Shown here piece after piece: positions 42,312-51,488 of a DNA stretch of 64,000 nucleotides. Position 1 is the stretch's first letter. Every line of letters starts with the position of its first letter. The notes below the pieces were generated by a model. That model had not been told where the DNA came from. It made no database searches and saw only the letters and a program-made list of their open reading frames with translations. A program made the position numbers and the translations under genes. The stretch is from contig NZ_JAYESJ010000001.1 of assembly GCF_034720595.1 (NCBI RefSeq), positions 3,312,001 to 3,376,000 on the forward strand, read 5' to 3'. Source of the DNA: Rhizobium sp. CC-YZS058. GTDB taxonomy: Bacteria > Pseudomonadota > Alphaproteobacteria > Rhizobiales > Rhizobiaceae.

Positions 42312-43520
42312 ATGACCGACGCCTTCATCTATGACCATGTGCGCACGCCCCGGGGGCGTGGCAAGAAGGATGGGGCGCTGCATGAAGTGCCGAGCGTGCG
42401 GCTGGCCGCGCGCATGCTGGAGGCGCTGCGCGACCGCACCGGGCTCGATACGGGCCAGGTGGACGACATCATCATGGGCTGCGTCGATCCGGTGATGGAA
42501 GCCGGCGCGGTGATCCCCAAGGCGGCCGCCTTCGAGGCCGGCTATTCGACGACGGCGCCCGGCATGCAGATTTCGCGCTTCTGCGCGTCGGGCCTCGATG
42601 CCGTCAACCTCGGCGCCGCCAAGATCGCGCAAGGGGCGGACGACATCGTGATCGCCGGTGGGGTGGAGAGCATGTCGCGCGTCGGGCTCGGCATGTCGGG
42701 TGGCGCCTGGTTCATGGATCCGTCCGTCAACGTGCCCGCCTATTTCATGCCGCAGGGCGTCTCCGCGGATCTGATCGCCACCAAATACGGCTTCTCGCGC
42801 GATGACGTGGATGCCTATGCGGTGGAAAGCCAGAAGCGAGCCGCCCATGCCTGGACGAGCGGCTATTTCGACCGCTCGGTCGTGCCGGTCAAGGACCAGA
42901 ACGGGCTGGTGATCCTTGACCGCGACGAGCATATGCGCCCCGGCACCGACATGCAGGCGCTGGCCTCGCTCACACCGTCCTTCCAGATGCCGGGCGAGAT
43001 GGGCGGCTTCGAGGCCGTGGCGATCCAGGCCCATCCGGAGATCGAGCGGCTGAACTATGTCCACCATGCCGGCAATTCCTCCGGCATCGTCGATGGCGCA
43101 GCCGCCGTGCTGCTTGGTTCGAAGGCGGGAGGCGAGGCGCTGGGGCTCACCCCCCGCGCCCGCATCCGCGCCTTCGCCAATATCGGTTCCGATCCGGCAC
43201 TGATGCTGACCGGCCCGATCGACGTGACCGAGAAGCTGCTCGCGCGCGCCGGAATGACGCTTGCCGATATCGATCTCTTCGAGCTGAACGAGGCCTTCGC
43301 AGCCGTCGTGCTGCGCTACATGCAGGCCTTCGACATCCCGGCCGACCGGATCAACGTCAATGGCGGGGCGATCGCCATGGGCCATCCGCTCGGCGCCACC
43401 GGCGCCATGATCCTCGGCACCGTTCTCGACGAGCTGGAACGGCGCGACCTGAACGTGGCGCTGGTGACGCTCTGCATCGGCGCCGGCATGGGCACGGCAA
43501 CGATCGTCGAACGCGTGTGA
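42312..43520 (+). CDS. fadA: Acetyl-CoA acetyltransferase / 3-ketoacyl-CoA thiolase
   Basis: This 402-aa thiolase has the active-site Cys in ISRFCASGLDAVNLGAAKI, the conserved INVNGGAIAMGHPLGATGA (catalytic His/Cys region) and the closing LCIGAGMGTATIVERV. It performs the last step of beta-oxidation, releasing acetyl-CoA. It sits 30 bases after the MazF-type toxin and 14 bases before fadB. The pair with FadB suggests the multienzyme fatty-acid oxidation complex. Acetyl-CoA acetyltransferase activity in the other direction cannot be excluded. Confidence 0.9.
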   Translation: MTDAFIYDHVRTPRGRGKKDGALHEVPSVRLAARMLEALRDRTGLDTGQVDDIIMGCVDPVMEAGAVIPKAAAFEAGYSTTAPGMQISRFCASGLDAVNLGAAKIAQGADDIVIAGGVESMSRVGLGMSGGAWFMDPSVNVPAYFMPQGVSADLIATKYGFSRDDVDAYAVESQKRAAHAWTSGYFDRSVVPVKDQNGLVILDRDEHMRPGTDMQALASLTPSFQMPGEMGGFEAVAIQAHPEIERLNYVHHAGNSSGIVDGAAAVLLGSKAGGEALGLTPRARIRAFANIGSDPALMLTGPIDVTEKLLARAGMTLADIDLFELNEAFAAVVLRYMQAFDIPADRINVNGGAIAMGHPLGATGAMILGTVLDELERRDLNVALVTLCIGAGMGTATIVERV

Positions 43521-43534
43521 GAGGGAGAGAGACC

Positions 43535-45748
43535 ATGAGCTACACCAATTTCACGCTGGAGACGGATCAGAACGGCATCGCGCTTGTGACCTGGGACATG
43601 CCGGGCAAGTCGATGAACGTCATTACCCAGGAGGTGCTGGCCGAACTCGATGCGATCGTTGACCAGGTGGCGGGCGATGCAGCGATCAAGGGCGCCGTCA
43701 TCACCTCTGGCAAGGCGGCCTTTTCCGGCGGCGCCGATCTCTCCATGATCAAGGGCATGTTCTCCTTCTACGAGGAGCAGAAGGCGATCGATCCGGACCA
43801 GGCGGCGGCCAAGCTCTTCGAGCTCGCCGGCAGCCTGACGCGGGTATTCCGCAAGCTGGAAACCAGCGGCAAGCCTTGGGTGTCGGCGATCAACGGCACC
43901 TGCATGGGCGGCGCCTTCGAGCTTTCGCTCGCTTGCCATGGCCGCATCGCCTCCAATCAGAAATCGGTGAAGATCGCCCTGCCCGAGGTCAAGGTCGGCA
44001 TCTTCCCCGGTGCCGGCGGCACGCAGCGCGTGCCGCGGCTGACCAATGCGCAGGACGCGCTGCAGATGATGACGACCGGCCAGACGCTGACGCCGCAGCG
44101 CGCCAAGGCCATGGGCCTCGTCCACGCGCTCGCAGAACCCGACGCGCTAATCGACACGGCCAAGGCGATGATCCGCGATGGGCTGAAGCCCGTGCAGCCC
44201 TGGGACGAGCGTGGCTTCAAGGCACCGGGCGGCGGCATCTGGACGCCGGCCTCGGCGCAGCTCTGGCCGGCCGCCTCCGGCATTCTGCGCCGCGAGACCT
44301 ATGGCAACTATCCGGGTGCACATGCCATCCTCAAATGCGTCTATGAGGGGCTGCAGGTGCCCTTCGACACGGGCCTGAAAATCGAGCAGCGCTATTTCAC
44401 CGAGATCCTCCAGACGACCGAGGCCTTCTCGATGATCCGCTCGCTGTTCATTTCCATGCAGGAACTGGGCAAGGGGGCCCGCCGGCCGGGGGGCGTGGAC
44501 AAGACGAAATTCGAGACGATCGGCGTCGTCGGCGCCGGTTTCATGGGCGCCTCGATCGCCTATGTAGCCGCCGCCGCCGGCATCAAGGTCATCCTCATCG
44601 ACCGCGACGAGGAAGCAGCCGCCAAGGGCAAGAGCCATTCGGAAGGGCTGGTCAAGGATTCGGTCCGCAAGGGCCGGATCAGCCAGGACGATGGCGTGGC
44701 GCTGCTCGACAGGATCACGCCCACGGCCGATTATGGCGCGCTTTCGGATGTGAAGCTGGTCATCGAGGCCGTGTTCGAGGACCGGAAGGTCAAGACCGAT
44801 GTGATTGCCAAGGTGGAGGCGGTGCTGGCCGAGGATGCGATTTTTGCCTCCAACACCTCCACCCTGCCGATTTCCGGCCTCGCCGAGGCCTCGAAGCGGC
44901 CGGATCGCTTCATCGGCATTCACTTCTTCTCGCCAGTGGAAAAGATGACGCTGACCGAGGTGATCCTCGGCGAGAAGACCGGGGACGCTGCACTCGCCGC
45001 CGCGCTCGATTTCGTCGGCCAGATCAAGAAGACGCCGATCGTCGTCAACGATACGCGCGGCTTCTACGTCAACCGCTGCGTCTTCCGCTACATCCACGAA
45101 GCCTATGACATGCTGCTCGAGGGCGTGCCGCCGGCCATGATCGAGAATGCCGCCAAGATGGCCGGCATGCCGGTCGGCCCGCTTTCGCTCAACGACGAGG
45201 TCGCGATCGACCTGTCTCAGAAGATCCTCAAGGCCTCCATCGCCGATCTCGGCGCGGCCTCGGTCGACCCGCGGCATATGGCGCTGATCAACACGATGGT
45301 CGACGATCTCGACCGGCGGGGCCGAAAGAACGGCAAGGGCTTCTACGACTATCCGGCCAAGCCGGCGAAGAAACACCTCTGGCAGGGGCTGAGCGAACTC
45401 TTCCCAAAGAAGCCGGCGGAAGCAGTCGGCGTCGAAAGGCTGAAGCAGCGCTTCCTCGTCACCATCGCGCTCGAAGCCGCCCGCACGATCGAGGAAGGCA
45501 TCGTTACCGATCCGCGCGAGGCCGATGTCGGCTCCATCCTCGGCTTCGGCTTTGCGCCCTACACCGGCGGAACGCTCTCCTATATCGACGGCATGGGCTT
45601 GAAAACCTTCGCCGCGCTCTGCGAGACGCTCGCCCGCGACCACGGCAGCCACTTCGCGCCGACCCCTCTCATCAAGGAAATGGCTGAGCGCGGCGAAACC
45701 TTCTACGGCCGCTTCGATCCCTATGGTGCGGTCGAGAAGGCGGCCTGA
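43535..45748 (+). CDS. fadB: Fatty-acid oxidation complex alpha subunit (enoyl-CoA hydratase / 3-hydroxyacyl-CoA dehydrogenase)
   Basis: This 737-aa bifunctional enzyme has an N-terminal crotonase domain (TWDMPGKSMNV, FSGGADLSMIKG, NGTCMGGAFELSLACHGRIAS, PEVKVGIFPGAGGTQRVPRL). The NAD-binding 3-hydroxyacyl-CoA dehydrogenase domain begins at about residue 330 (TIGVVGAGFMGASIAYVAAAAG, FASNTSTLPI, GIHFFSPVEKMTL, VVNDTRGFYVNR). It performs the middle two steps of beta-oxidation. The start (MSYTNF) has a long GAGGGAGAGAGA site. Confidence 0.93.
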   Translation: MSYTNFTLETDQNGIALVTWDMPGKSMNVITQEVLAELDAIVDQVAGDAAIKGAVITSGKAAFSGGADLSMIKGMFSFYEEQKAIDPDQAAAKLFELAGSLTRVFRKLETSGKPWVSAINGTCMGGAFELSLACHGRIASNQKSVKIALPEVKVGIFPGAGGTQRVPRLTNAQDALQMMTTGQTLTPQRAKAMGLVHALAEPDALIDTAKAMIRDGLKPVQPWDERGFKAPGGGIWTPASAQLWPAASGILRRETYGNYPGAHAILKCVYEGLQVPFDTGLKIEQRYFTEILQTTEAFSMIRSLFISMQELGKGARRPGGVDKTKFETIGVVGAGFMGASIAYVAAAAGIKVILIDRDEEAAAKGKSHSEGLVKDSVRKGRISQDDGVALLDRITPTADYGALSDVKLVIEAVFEDRKVKTDVIAKVEAVLAEDAIFASNTSTLPISGLAEASKRPDRFIGIHFFSPVEKMTLTEVILGEKTGDAALAAALDFVGQIKKTPIVVNDTRGFYVNRCVFRYIHEAYDMLLEGVPPAMIENAAKMAGMPVGPLSLNDEVAIDLSQKILKASIADLGAASVDPRHMALINTMVDDLDRRGRKNGKGFYDYPAKPAKKHLWQGLSELFPKKPAEAVGVERLKQRFLVTIALEAARTIEEGIVTDPREADVGSILGFGFAPYTGGTLSYIDGMGLKTFAALCETLARDHGSHFAPTPLIKEMAERGETFYGRFDPYGAVEKAA

Positions 45749-45806
45749 GGGCGGAGCCCTTGCGCACATCCCACCCACAGGGCAAGCTGCGCGCAGAGGA
45801 TCGGCC

Positions 45807-46088
45807 ATGACCGCACGCACATCCATACTGCATATTCAGGTGGACGATGAGACGAGAGAGAGGGCAGCTCAGGCACTCGATGCCATGGGGCTGTCTCTTT
45901 CGGACGGCATCGGCCTGTTCCTTCGGCGCGTGCGCGACGAGCAGGACCTGCCCTTCGATCTCGCACGTCCGAATGCCGAGACCCGCGCGGCCATGCAGGA
46001 AGCAAATTCGATCGTCGCTGGGAACACGCCCCGCTTCGAAAACGGCCCTGCGCTGATCGACGCGCTCGACAGCGGTGAAGACCGGTAA
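45807..46088 (+). CDS. RelB/DinJ-family antitoxin
   Basis: This 93-aa protein has the ribbon-helix-helix pattern of RelB/DinJ antitoxins: TSILHIQVDDETRERAAQALDAMGLSLSDGIGLFLRRVRDEQDLPFDL, with the standard 'L-P-F' ending. The C-terminal tail (NSIVAGNTPRF) binds the toxin. AGAGGA lies before the ATG at 45807. The toxin gene start overlaps its end by 14 bases. It lies 58 bases downstream of fadB. Confidence 0.85.
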   Translation: MTARTSILHIQVDDETRERAAQALDAMGLSLSDGIGLFLRRVRDEQDLPFDLARPNAETRAAMQEANSIVAGNTPRFENGPALIDALDSGEDR

Positions 46089-46389
46089 GCGGGCCGCGCC
46101 TCCGCGGCGCGCCGATTTTACCAGGGCCTTCCTGAGAGATTGGGAACGGCTTTCCTGCTCCGGCCGGCTCGGCCTGGCGCGGATGAAGGAGGCGATGTTA
46201 TTGTTGATCGCCAATGATGGACCGCTTCCGGCGCAGTCGATGGATCACCCCCTCAAAGGCACTCTCAGCGCCTTTCGGGAATGCCATATCGGTGGCGATT
46301 TTCTGTTGATGTACCGGCTGGAGGAAGGGGCGCCCGGGCTTGTGGTCTTCGTGCGTGCAGGTACGCATGCCGCCCTCTTCGAGAGCTGA
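46075..46389 (+). CDS. YafQ/RelE-family mRNA interferase toxin
   Basis: This 104-aa protein resembles YafQ: FTRAFLRDWERL, MDHPLKGTLSAFRECHIGGDFLLMYRL and VVFVRAGTHAALFE. Conserved active-site residues line up with the family: His58, His71, Asp75, His98 and Phe102. The Trp that usually follows the Asp is Phe76. YafQ toxins cut mRNA on the ribosome. The GTG start lies within the antitoxin gene, a 14-base overlap. A bidirectional terminator follows. Confidence 0.82.
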   Translation: MKTGKRAAPPRRADFTRAFLRDWERLSCSGRLGLARMKEAMLLLIANDGPLPAQSMDHPLKGTLSAFRECHIGGDFLLMYRLEEGAPGLVVFVRAGTHAALFES

Positions 46390-46417
46390 CGCGACCCCTT
46401 AGACGGCAGCGCTGCAT

Positions 46418-46448
46418 AAAAAAAGGGAAGGATGGCGCCTCCCCTTTT
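46418..46448. terminator. Bidirectional terminator between yafQ-like and Tim44 genes
   Basis: The arms 46421-46431 and 46438-46448 form an 11-bp stem with one mismatch and a 6-base loop; a run of seven A precedes and TTTT ends it. It serves the plus-strand toxin operon and the minus-strand Tim44-domain gene, which converge here. Confidence 0.7.
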
Positions 46449-46469
46449 CCTGTCATGTGTAGTCGAAAC

Positions 46470-47474
46470 TCAACCCTGCACGCCCTGGATGGCCGAAACC
46501 TGCCATTGGGTGTTGGGGCGGCGGAAGAAGGTCCAGATTTCCGTTGCTTCCGTCGGCCGGTCCGGATCGCCTTCGACCACCTTGCCGGTCGCACGGTCGC
46601 GGGTGACGTCGATGCTCTCATAGCGCATGGCGACCGTGGCGTACTCGCCACCTTCTTCGCGCCAAGCCTCGGCGAGATCGCCCTGCAGCAGGCGGACGTC
46701 GCGCACCTCGTTGCGTACGCCGTTGGTGGCGTTTTCGCTCAGTTCTTCGGCAAGCCAGCTCATGGCCTCCGGCGTGGTCAGCCGGCGCAGCGCACCGTAA
46801 TCCTCGGCGCCATAGGCCGTCTGAACATCCTTCAGCATCGTCTCGAACCGGTCGAGATCGGCCGGGCCGATGCCGATTTCATCGCTCACGCCGGCGCGCT
46901 TCGGCGCTGCGGCCGCCTGTGCCGCCGGGCCACCACCGATCTTCGGAATGGTGAAGCCGGCGCCGCCCGGACGTCCATCATAGCCGCCATTCGCCTCGCG
47001 CGCGGAGCCATAGGCACCAGCCGGGCGCGGCGCGTTGCGGCGGGCGAAGAAGCGCATGGCGAGCATGACGAGGCCGGCGATCAGCAGGAGCTGGAAGAGC
47101 ATGCCGAACATGCCGGCGACGCCGCCGAAGCCATGGCCCATCATCATGCCGATCAGGCCGCCCAGCGCGAGACCGCCGAGCAGCGAGCCGCCGAAGCCGG
47201 AGAAGAAGCCGCCGGGCCGGCGCGCCTGCGCCGTCTGGCCGATGCCGGGCTGGGTCTGGTTGGCGCCTGGACGCGTCGTCTGCGGCGTCATCGTCCGCTC
47301 GACGGGGGCCGCCGGAGCGGGCGCGGTGCGGGTGACCGGAGGAGCGGAGAAGGTGCGCGTTCCACGGCTGCCGAACCCGCCGCCGGCGCGCCGCGCCTCC
47401 GCGAAATCCGTGGCCGCGACGACGACCGTGAGTGCCACGGCGACCATTGCGAGCGAGCGTGAAAAGCGAGCCAT
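46470..47474 (-). CDS. Tim44-domain membrane protein
   Basis: This 334-aa protein has a signal-like N-terminus (RSLAMVAVALTVVVAATDFAEA), an Arg/Gly/Pro-rich linker, two hydrophobic segments (GGSLLGGLALGGLIGMMMG and GMLFQLLLIAGLVMLAMRFF), and a C-terminal Tim44-like domain (DLDRFETMLKDVQTAYGAEDYGALRRLTTPEAMSWLAEEL to the end). The domain is an NTF2-like fold that binds membranes. Its role in bacteria is not settled. The start (MARFSRSL, 47474) was chosen over a longer frame with no RBS. Confidence 0.8.
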   Translation of the reverse strand: MARFSRSLAMVAVALTVVVAATDFAEARRAGGGFGSRGTRTFSAPPVTRTAPAPAAPVERTMTPQTTRPGANQTQPGIGQTAQARRPGGFFSGFGGSLLGGLALGGLIGMMMGHGFGGVAGMFGMLFQLLLIAGLVMLAMRFFARRNAPRPAGAYGSAREANGGYDGRPGGAGFTIPKIGGGPAAQAAAAPKRAGVSDEIGIGPADLDRFETMLKDVQTAYGAEDYGALRRLTTPEAMSWLAEELSENATNGVRNEVRDVRLLQGDLAEAWREEGGEYATVAMRYESIDVTRDRATGKVVEGDPDRPTEATEIWTFFRRPNTQWQVSAIQGVQG

Positions 47475-47657
47475 GTTCAATCTGTTCCTTGTCCTCAAGA
47501 CCCGCATCCCATCCGCGGGTTGCCTCCTATATGGGGAGGCAGCGGGGTTCCTGAAAGACCAAAGCACGCTTTCGGACCAACTGGCCCATCACAATCACGC
47601 CATCGCCGCTTGACCCTCCGCCGACCGCGCCTGTGCCGGGCGTCTTGAAAGGAACCC

Positions 47658-48695
47658 TCAGTTGGTCAGATCATAGGGGATCCGGTAGCCGTTCTGGTCG
47701 AGCCAGGCGATCAGCGCTTTCGGTTCGTCAGTCTGCAGAATGGTGGCGCCGCGGTCGATCCAGAATCCCCAGCTTTCGGCAAACCGGCCATCGCGCACCG
47801 CCAGCTCATCGCCCCGGCCGCCGGCCTGCGGGCCCGGCGCGCGGTTGACGATCGGATAGGTGTTGGCCCAGAGATGCCAGTTGCCGCGAATGGCGGCGGC
47901 CCTCGCCTTGGCGGAGAAAAGCGGCCCGCCATCGGCGGTCAGCGGCGTGCCGTCGACATGCCAGTGGACGAGCTCGGCGGCCGGTGCATGGGTCGCGGAG
48001 GTGGCGCGGGCCATGAAGCCCGCCTCGCGAACGGCATCATCGGCCAGGATCGGCAGGAAGGTGACATCCGGTCCGACAGCGGCGATGAGAGACCTCGCCT
48101 CGCCGATCCGCGTCTCGTTCCAGAGGTTTTCCTTGATCAGGATCTCCTGCGCCATGCCATGGGCACGGGCAAGCGCCGCCACGCGCGGCAGGATCTTGCG
48201 CGTCAGCTTGTTGTCGATATTGACGAGGATCTGCCCTTTGGTGACGGCGAAGGCGTCTTCCAAGGTCGGCACGGTCTCCTGCGTCGCGCGGCCGGTGCCC
48301 TCGATGACGAGATGGCAGGTTTTCAGGCGGGCAAGCGACGTCTTCGCCGTCTCGCCGCGGCAGGTCGTGGTGCGGTCGAGAAAATCGTCATGCATCAGCA
48401 CCAGCGTGCCGTCGCTGGTTTGGCGGACGTCCAGCTCGATCATCTCTGCGCCAAGCGCGATGGCGTTGCGGATCGCTTCCAGCGAATTTTCCGGCCGCAC
48501 GATCCGGCCATTCTCCTTCCACCCCGTTCGGTGGGCAACGACCATGACATGGGCGCGCCACTGATTGGCATCGGTCAGTCGGCCAAGGATCTGGCTGGTC
48601 CGGGTTACCTCGGCGGCGCGCGGAGCGCGTGGCGAAACAGGTGCCGGCGCTGCAGCCAGCGCGAGGCCGGCGAGAAGGAGGAAAGGCCAACGCAT
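47658..48695 (-). CDS. Glycerophosphodiester phosphodiesterase family protein
   Basis: This 345-aa protein has a signal peptide (FLLLAGLALAAAPAPVSPRA) and a GDPD TIM barrel: MVVAHRTGWKENG and ENSLEAIRNAIALGAEMIELDVRQTSDGTLVLMHDDFLDRTT with the catalytic His/Glu-x-Asp set. It should hydrolyse glycerophosphodiesters in the periplasm to glycerol-3-phosphate and an alcohol. GGGAG lies about nine bases upstream of the ATG. No transporter gene is adjacent. Confidence 0.88.
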   Translation of the reverse strand: MRWPFLLLAGLALAAAPAPVSPRAPRAAEVTRTSQILGRLTDANQWRAHVMVVAHRTGWKENGRIVRPENSLEAIRNAIALGAEMIELDVRQTSDGTLVLMHDDFLDRTTTCRGETAKTSLARLKTCHLVIEGTGRATQETVPTLEDAFAVTKGQILVNIDNKLTRKILPRVAALARAHGMAQEILIKENLWNETRIGEARSLIAAVGPDVTFLPILADDAVREAGFMARATSATHAPAAELVHWHVDGTPLTADGGPLFSAKARAAAIRGNWHLWANTYPIVNRAPGPQAGGRGDELAVRDGRFAESWGFWIDRGATILQTDEPKALIAWLDQNGYRIPYDLTN

Positions 48696-48824
48696 GGTCG
48701 AAGCTCCCGAACTGTATCCGTTCGGACAGCGGGTAGAGCATGGGGATGACAGACGGGTGACCGCGTCGTGACGCGGCGATGACGTCTCCGTTTCACGCCG
48801 ATGACAGGGAGGGACGACGGGCGA

Positions 48825-49268
48825 TCACGGCCGGGAGGACTTTGCCCCTCGCTGCTCCCCGGCGCGCATCGGCATCGCGTCGATCAGGCCGAACAGCGCC
48901 TCCGCGGTGACCGGGCGGTCCTGGCGCAGCTTCACCCCGCCATCCTTGCCGATCAGAACGGCCTGGAAGCCGCTGGCGCTCGGATCGATCTTGGCGGCGT
49001 TCAGAAGCTCTCCGGCGGTGACCCCCGGCGCATTGCCGTAAAGCGGCGTCACCGTGTCGCCGCTCACCTGCAGCACGACCATGTCGCGCTCGGCAAGCGC
49101 GGCTCGCTGCGCGGCGATCCCCTGCCGCTGCTGCGCGAGCATGCTGTTCCCGGCCCCTGCGACCACCAGCAGCACGCGGTTCTTCCAGGCGAAGGTATCG
49201 AGCCCCGCGGTGCTGGCCAGACCTGGCACGAAACAGGCGAAGATGAGAGCGGCAAGGAGGGCTTTCAT
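48825..49268 (-). CDS. DUF4174 domain exported protein
   Basis: This 147-aa protein has a signal peptide (MKALLAALIFACFVPGLAS) and a thioredoxin-like DUF4174 domain: LDTFAWKNRVLLVVAGAGNSMLAQQRQGIAAQ, then RDMVVLQVSGD and GFQAVLIGKDGGVKLRQDRPVTAEALFGLIDAMPMR. No CxxC is present, so redox activity is unlikely. The domain name is from recall; its function is unknown. Confidence 0.75.
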   Translation of the reverse strand: MKALLAALIFACFVPGLASTAGLDTFAWKNRVLLVVAGAGNSMLAQQRQGIAAQRAALAERDMVVLQVSGDTVTPLYGNAPGVTAGELLNAAKIDPSASGFQAVLIGKDGGVKLRQDRPVTAEALFGLIDAMPMRAGEQRGAKSSRP

Positions 49269-49353
49269 GACCGGCCTTTCACGAAGCGGGAATGGCCGGA
49301 AAACGGCCGAGGTCGCCCGGCCGTTCCCTCACGTCTGCGCGAGGCGCGCGCTC

Positions 49354-50718
49354 TCAGCTGAAGAAGGTGTCGATCAGCAGCTTGATGTTGAGCACGACGA
49401 TGATGGCCGCGACGATCCAGGCCAGAACGCCCACCCAGCGCGACACCACGAAGCGGCCCATCTTCTCCCTGTCGGTGACGAAGCTGACCAGCGGAATGAC
49501 GGCGAAGGGCAGCTGCATGGAGAGGATGACCTGGCTCAGCACAAGAAGCTCGGCCGTGCCGCGCTCGCCATAGATCCAGGTGATGATGACGACCGGAACG
49601 ATGGCGATGCCGCGGGTGATCAGCCGGCGCGCCCAGTTGGGGATGCGCAGCTGCAGGAAGCCTTCCATGACGATCTGACCGGCCAGTGTGGCGGTGATGG
49701 TGGAATTGAGGCCCGAGGCGAGCAGCGCGACGGCGAAGAGCGTCGAGGCGATGCCGAGGCCGAGCAGCGGCGACAGCAGCTCGTAGGCCTGCTCGATCTC
49801 CGCCACCTCCGTACGCCCCGAGGTGTGGAAGACCGCCGCGGCGACGATGAGGATCGAGGCATTGATGAACAGGGCCAGCATGAGGGCGATGGTGCTGTCG
49901 GCGGTGGCGAATTTGATCGCTTCCCGCTTGCCGGCCTCGGTCCGCTCATAGGCGCGCGTCTGCACGATCGAGGAGTGCAGGTAGAGGTTATGCGGCATGA
50001 CGGTGGCGCCGATGATGCCGATGGCGATGTAGAGCATGGCCGGGTTGGAAACGATCTCCGCCGAAGGCAGGAAGCCGGCCAGAACGGCGGCCACCGGCGG
50101 CTGGGCGGCGATGACCTGAACGATGAAGCAACCGGCAATGATGGTCAGCAGCGCGATGACGAAGGCTTCCAGGAAGCGGAAGCCGCGATGCATGAGGAAG
50201 AGCAGGAGCACGGCATCCGCCGCGGTGATCAGCGCGCCACCGATGAGCGGAATGCCGAACAGGAGCTTGAGCGCGATGGCCGTGCCGATCACCTCGGCGA
50301 GATCGCAGGCGATGATGGCGATCTCACAGGCGATCCAGAGCACGAAGCCGACGGGGCGCGGATAGGCATCGCGACAGGCCTGCGCCAGATCGCGCCCGGT
50401 GGCGATTCCGAGTCGCGCGGCGAGCGACTGCAGAAGAATGGCCATCAGGTTGGAGAGCAGGATGACGGTCAGCAGCGTATAGCCGAACTGGGCGCCCCCG
50501 GCGATGTCGGTCGCCCAGTTGCCGGGATCCATGTAACCGACCGAGACCATGTAGCCGGGACCGACGAAGGCGAGGAAGCGCCGGAACCAGAGCCCGCCCT
50601 TCGGCACCGACACGCTCGAATGAACATCCGCCAGGCTGCGGCGCTCCTCCCCCGGTTCGGCATGGCGCCAGCCGGCATGGGGTCGATCGGTGGAAAGCAG
50701 GGTATCGTGAGGCGACAT
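49354..50718 (-). CDS. mntH: Manganese/divalent metal transporter MntH (NRAMP family)
   Basis: This 454-aa protein has eleven hydrophobic segments and the NRAMP metal-site motifs [12 protein letters not shown] (TM1) and [14 protein letters not shown] (TM6), which hold Mn2+. It imports manganese with protons. The ATG at 50718 has GGAG five bases upstream. It is divergent from mntR, and their shared 315-base region holds a candidate MntR site. N-terminal residues 1-40 are hydrophilic and cytoplasmic. Confidence 0.93.
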   Translation of the reverse strand: MSPHDTLLSTDRPHAGWRHAEPGEERRSLADVHSSVSVPKGGLWFRRFLAFVGPGYMVSVGYMDPGNWATDIAGGAQFGYTLLTVILLSNLMAILLQSLAARLGIATGRDLAQACRDAYPRPVGFVLWIACEIAIIACDLAEVIGTAIALKLLFGIPLIGGALITAADAVLLLFLMHRGFRFLEAFVIALLTIIAGCFIVQVIAAQPPVAAVLAGFLPSAEIVSNPAMLYIAIGIIGATVMPHNLYLHSSIVQTRAYERTEAGKREAIKFATADSTIALMLALFINASILIVAAAVFHTSGRTEVAEIEQAYELLSPLLGLGIASTLFAVALLASGLNSTITATLAGQIVMEGFLQLRIPNWARRLITRGIAIVPVVIITWIYGERGTAELLVLSQVILSMQLPFAVIPLVSFVTDREKMGRFVVSRWVGVLAWIVAAIIVVLNIKLLIDTFFS

Positions 50719-50864
50719 GGAGGCTCCGGAAACGGACCGCCTGGATCGGACAGGCAGAAAAGGCACGAGACGACAAATCGAGCGGAGAGCGGCTGCGGCA
50801 GGAGGAGGCAGGATTGCCCGCGCGACGCAGCACGTCCAACGACACGGAAGCTAGGGCAGCCCCC

Positions 50865-50888
50865 AACATTATGCAAGAGGCTATATTT
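50865..50888. promoter_or_regulatory. Candidate MntR operator between mntH and mntR
   Basis: AACATTATGC, a short spacer (AAGA) and GGCTATATTT form an imperfect inverted repeat. The reading on the minus strand (ATATAGCC, TCTT, GCATAATGTT) resembles the E. coli MntR box (AACATAGC around a central spacer). It lies 147 bases before the mntH start and about 145 before mntR. Apart from this the 315-base region shows no gene. Confidence 0.4.
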
Positions 50889-51033
50889 CATTGATCCTGC
50901 TTTTATTGCGGCGCACCCAGGAAGGGCGCGGGATGCCGGCGGTGGATGCCGCGAGAAAGGCGCTAGGATTTGCGGTTCCTCATGCTAAGACGCCGGGACC
51001 CGATGTTCCAACCAGGCGAGGACGACGAGACCC

Positions 51034-51483
51034 GTGGCGCGCCGTACCGTTCCCCGCGCTGATCCGCTTCCGCGCGCGGAGATCCACTCCGAAGGCTTCC
51101 GGCAGACCCGGGAGGCGCGCAAGGGCGCGCTGATCGAGGACTATGTCGAGCTGATCGCCGATCTGATCGAGGACGGCAACGAAGCCCGCCAGGTCGACAT
51201 TGCCGCGCGGCTGGGCGTGGCGCAGCCGACGGTCGCCAAGATGCTGGCCCGGCTGGCGGCGGATGGGCTGGTCTCGCGCAAGCCCTATCGCGGGGTGTTT
51301 CTGACGGAAGCCGGCCAAAAGATGGCCCATGCCAGCCGCGAGCGCCACCAGACCGTGGAAGCGCTGCTGAAGTGCCTCGGCGTCAGCACCGAAACGGCGC
51401 GGATCGATGCCGAGGGCATCGAGCATCATGTCAGCGAGGAAACGCTGGAAGCGTTCCGCCGCTTCATTGCCGGCAAGGTCTGA
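51034..51483 (+). CDS. mntR: Manganese transport regulator MntR (DtxR family)
   Basis: This 149-aa protein has the DtxR/MntR winged helix-turn-helix ([63 protein letters not shown]) and the dimerisation/metal-binding helices with His and Glu residues ([35 protein letters not shown]). It represses mntH when manganese is plentiful. The GTG start at 51034 has a weak purine-rich site. It is divergent from mntH. Confidence 0.9.
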   Translation: MARRTVPRADPLPRAEIHSEGFRQTREARKGALIEDYVELIADLIEDGNEARQVDIAARLGVAQPTVAKMLARLAADGLVSRKPYRGVFLTEAGQKMAHASRERHQTVEALLKCLGVSTETARIDAEGIEHHVSEETLEAFRRFIAGKV

Positions 51484-51488
51484 AGCGA

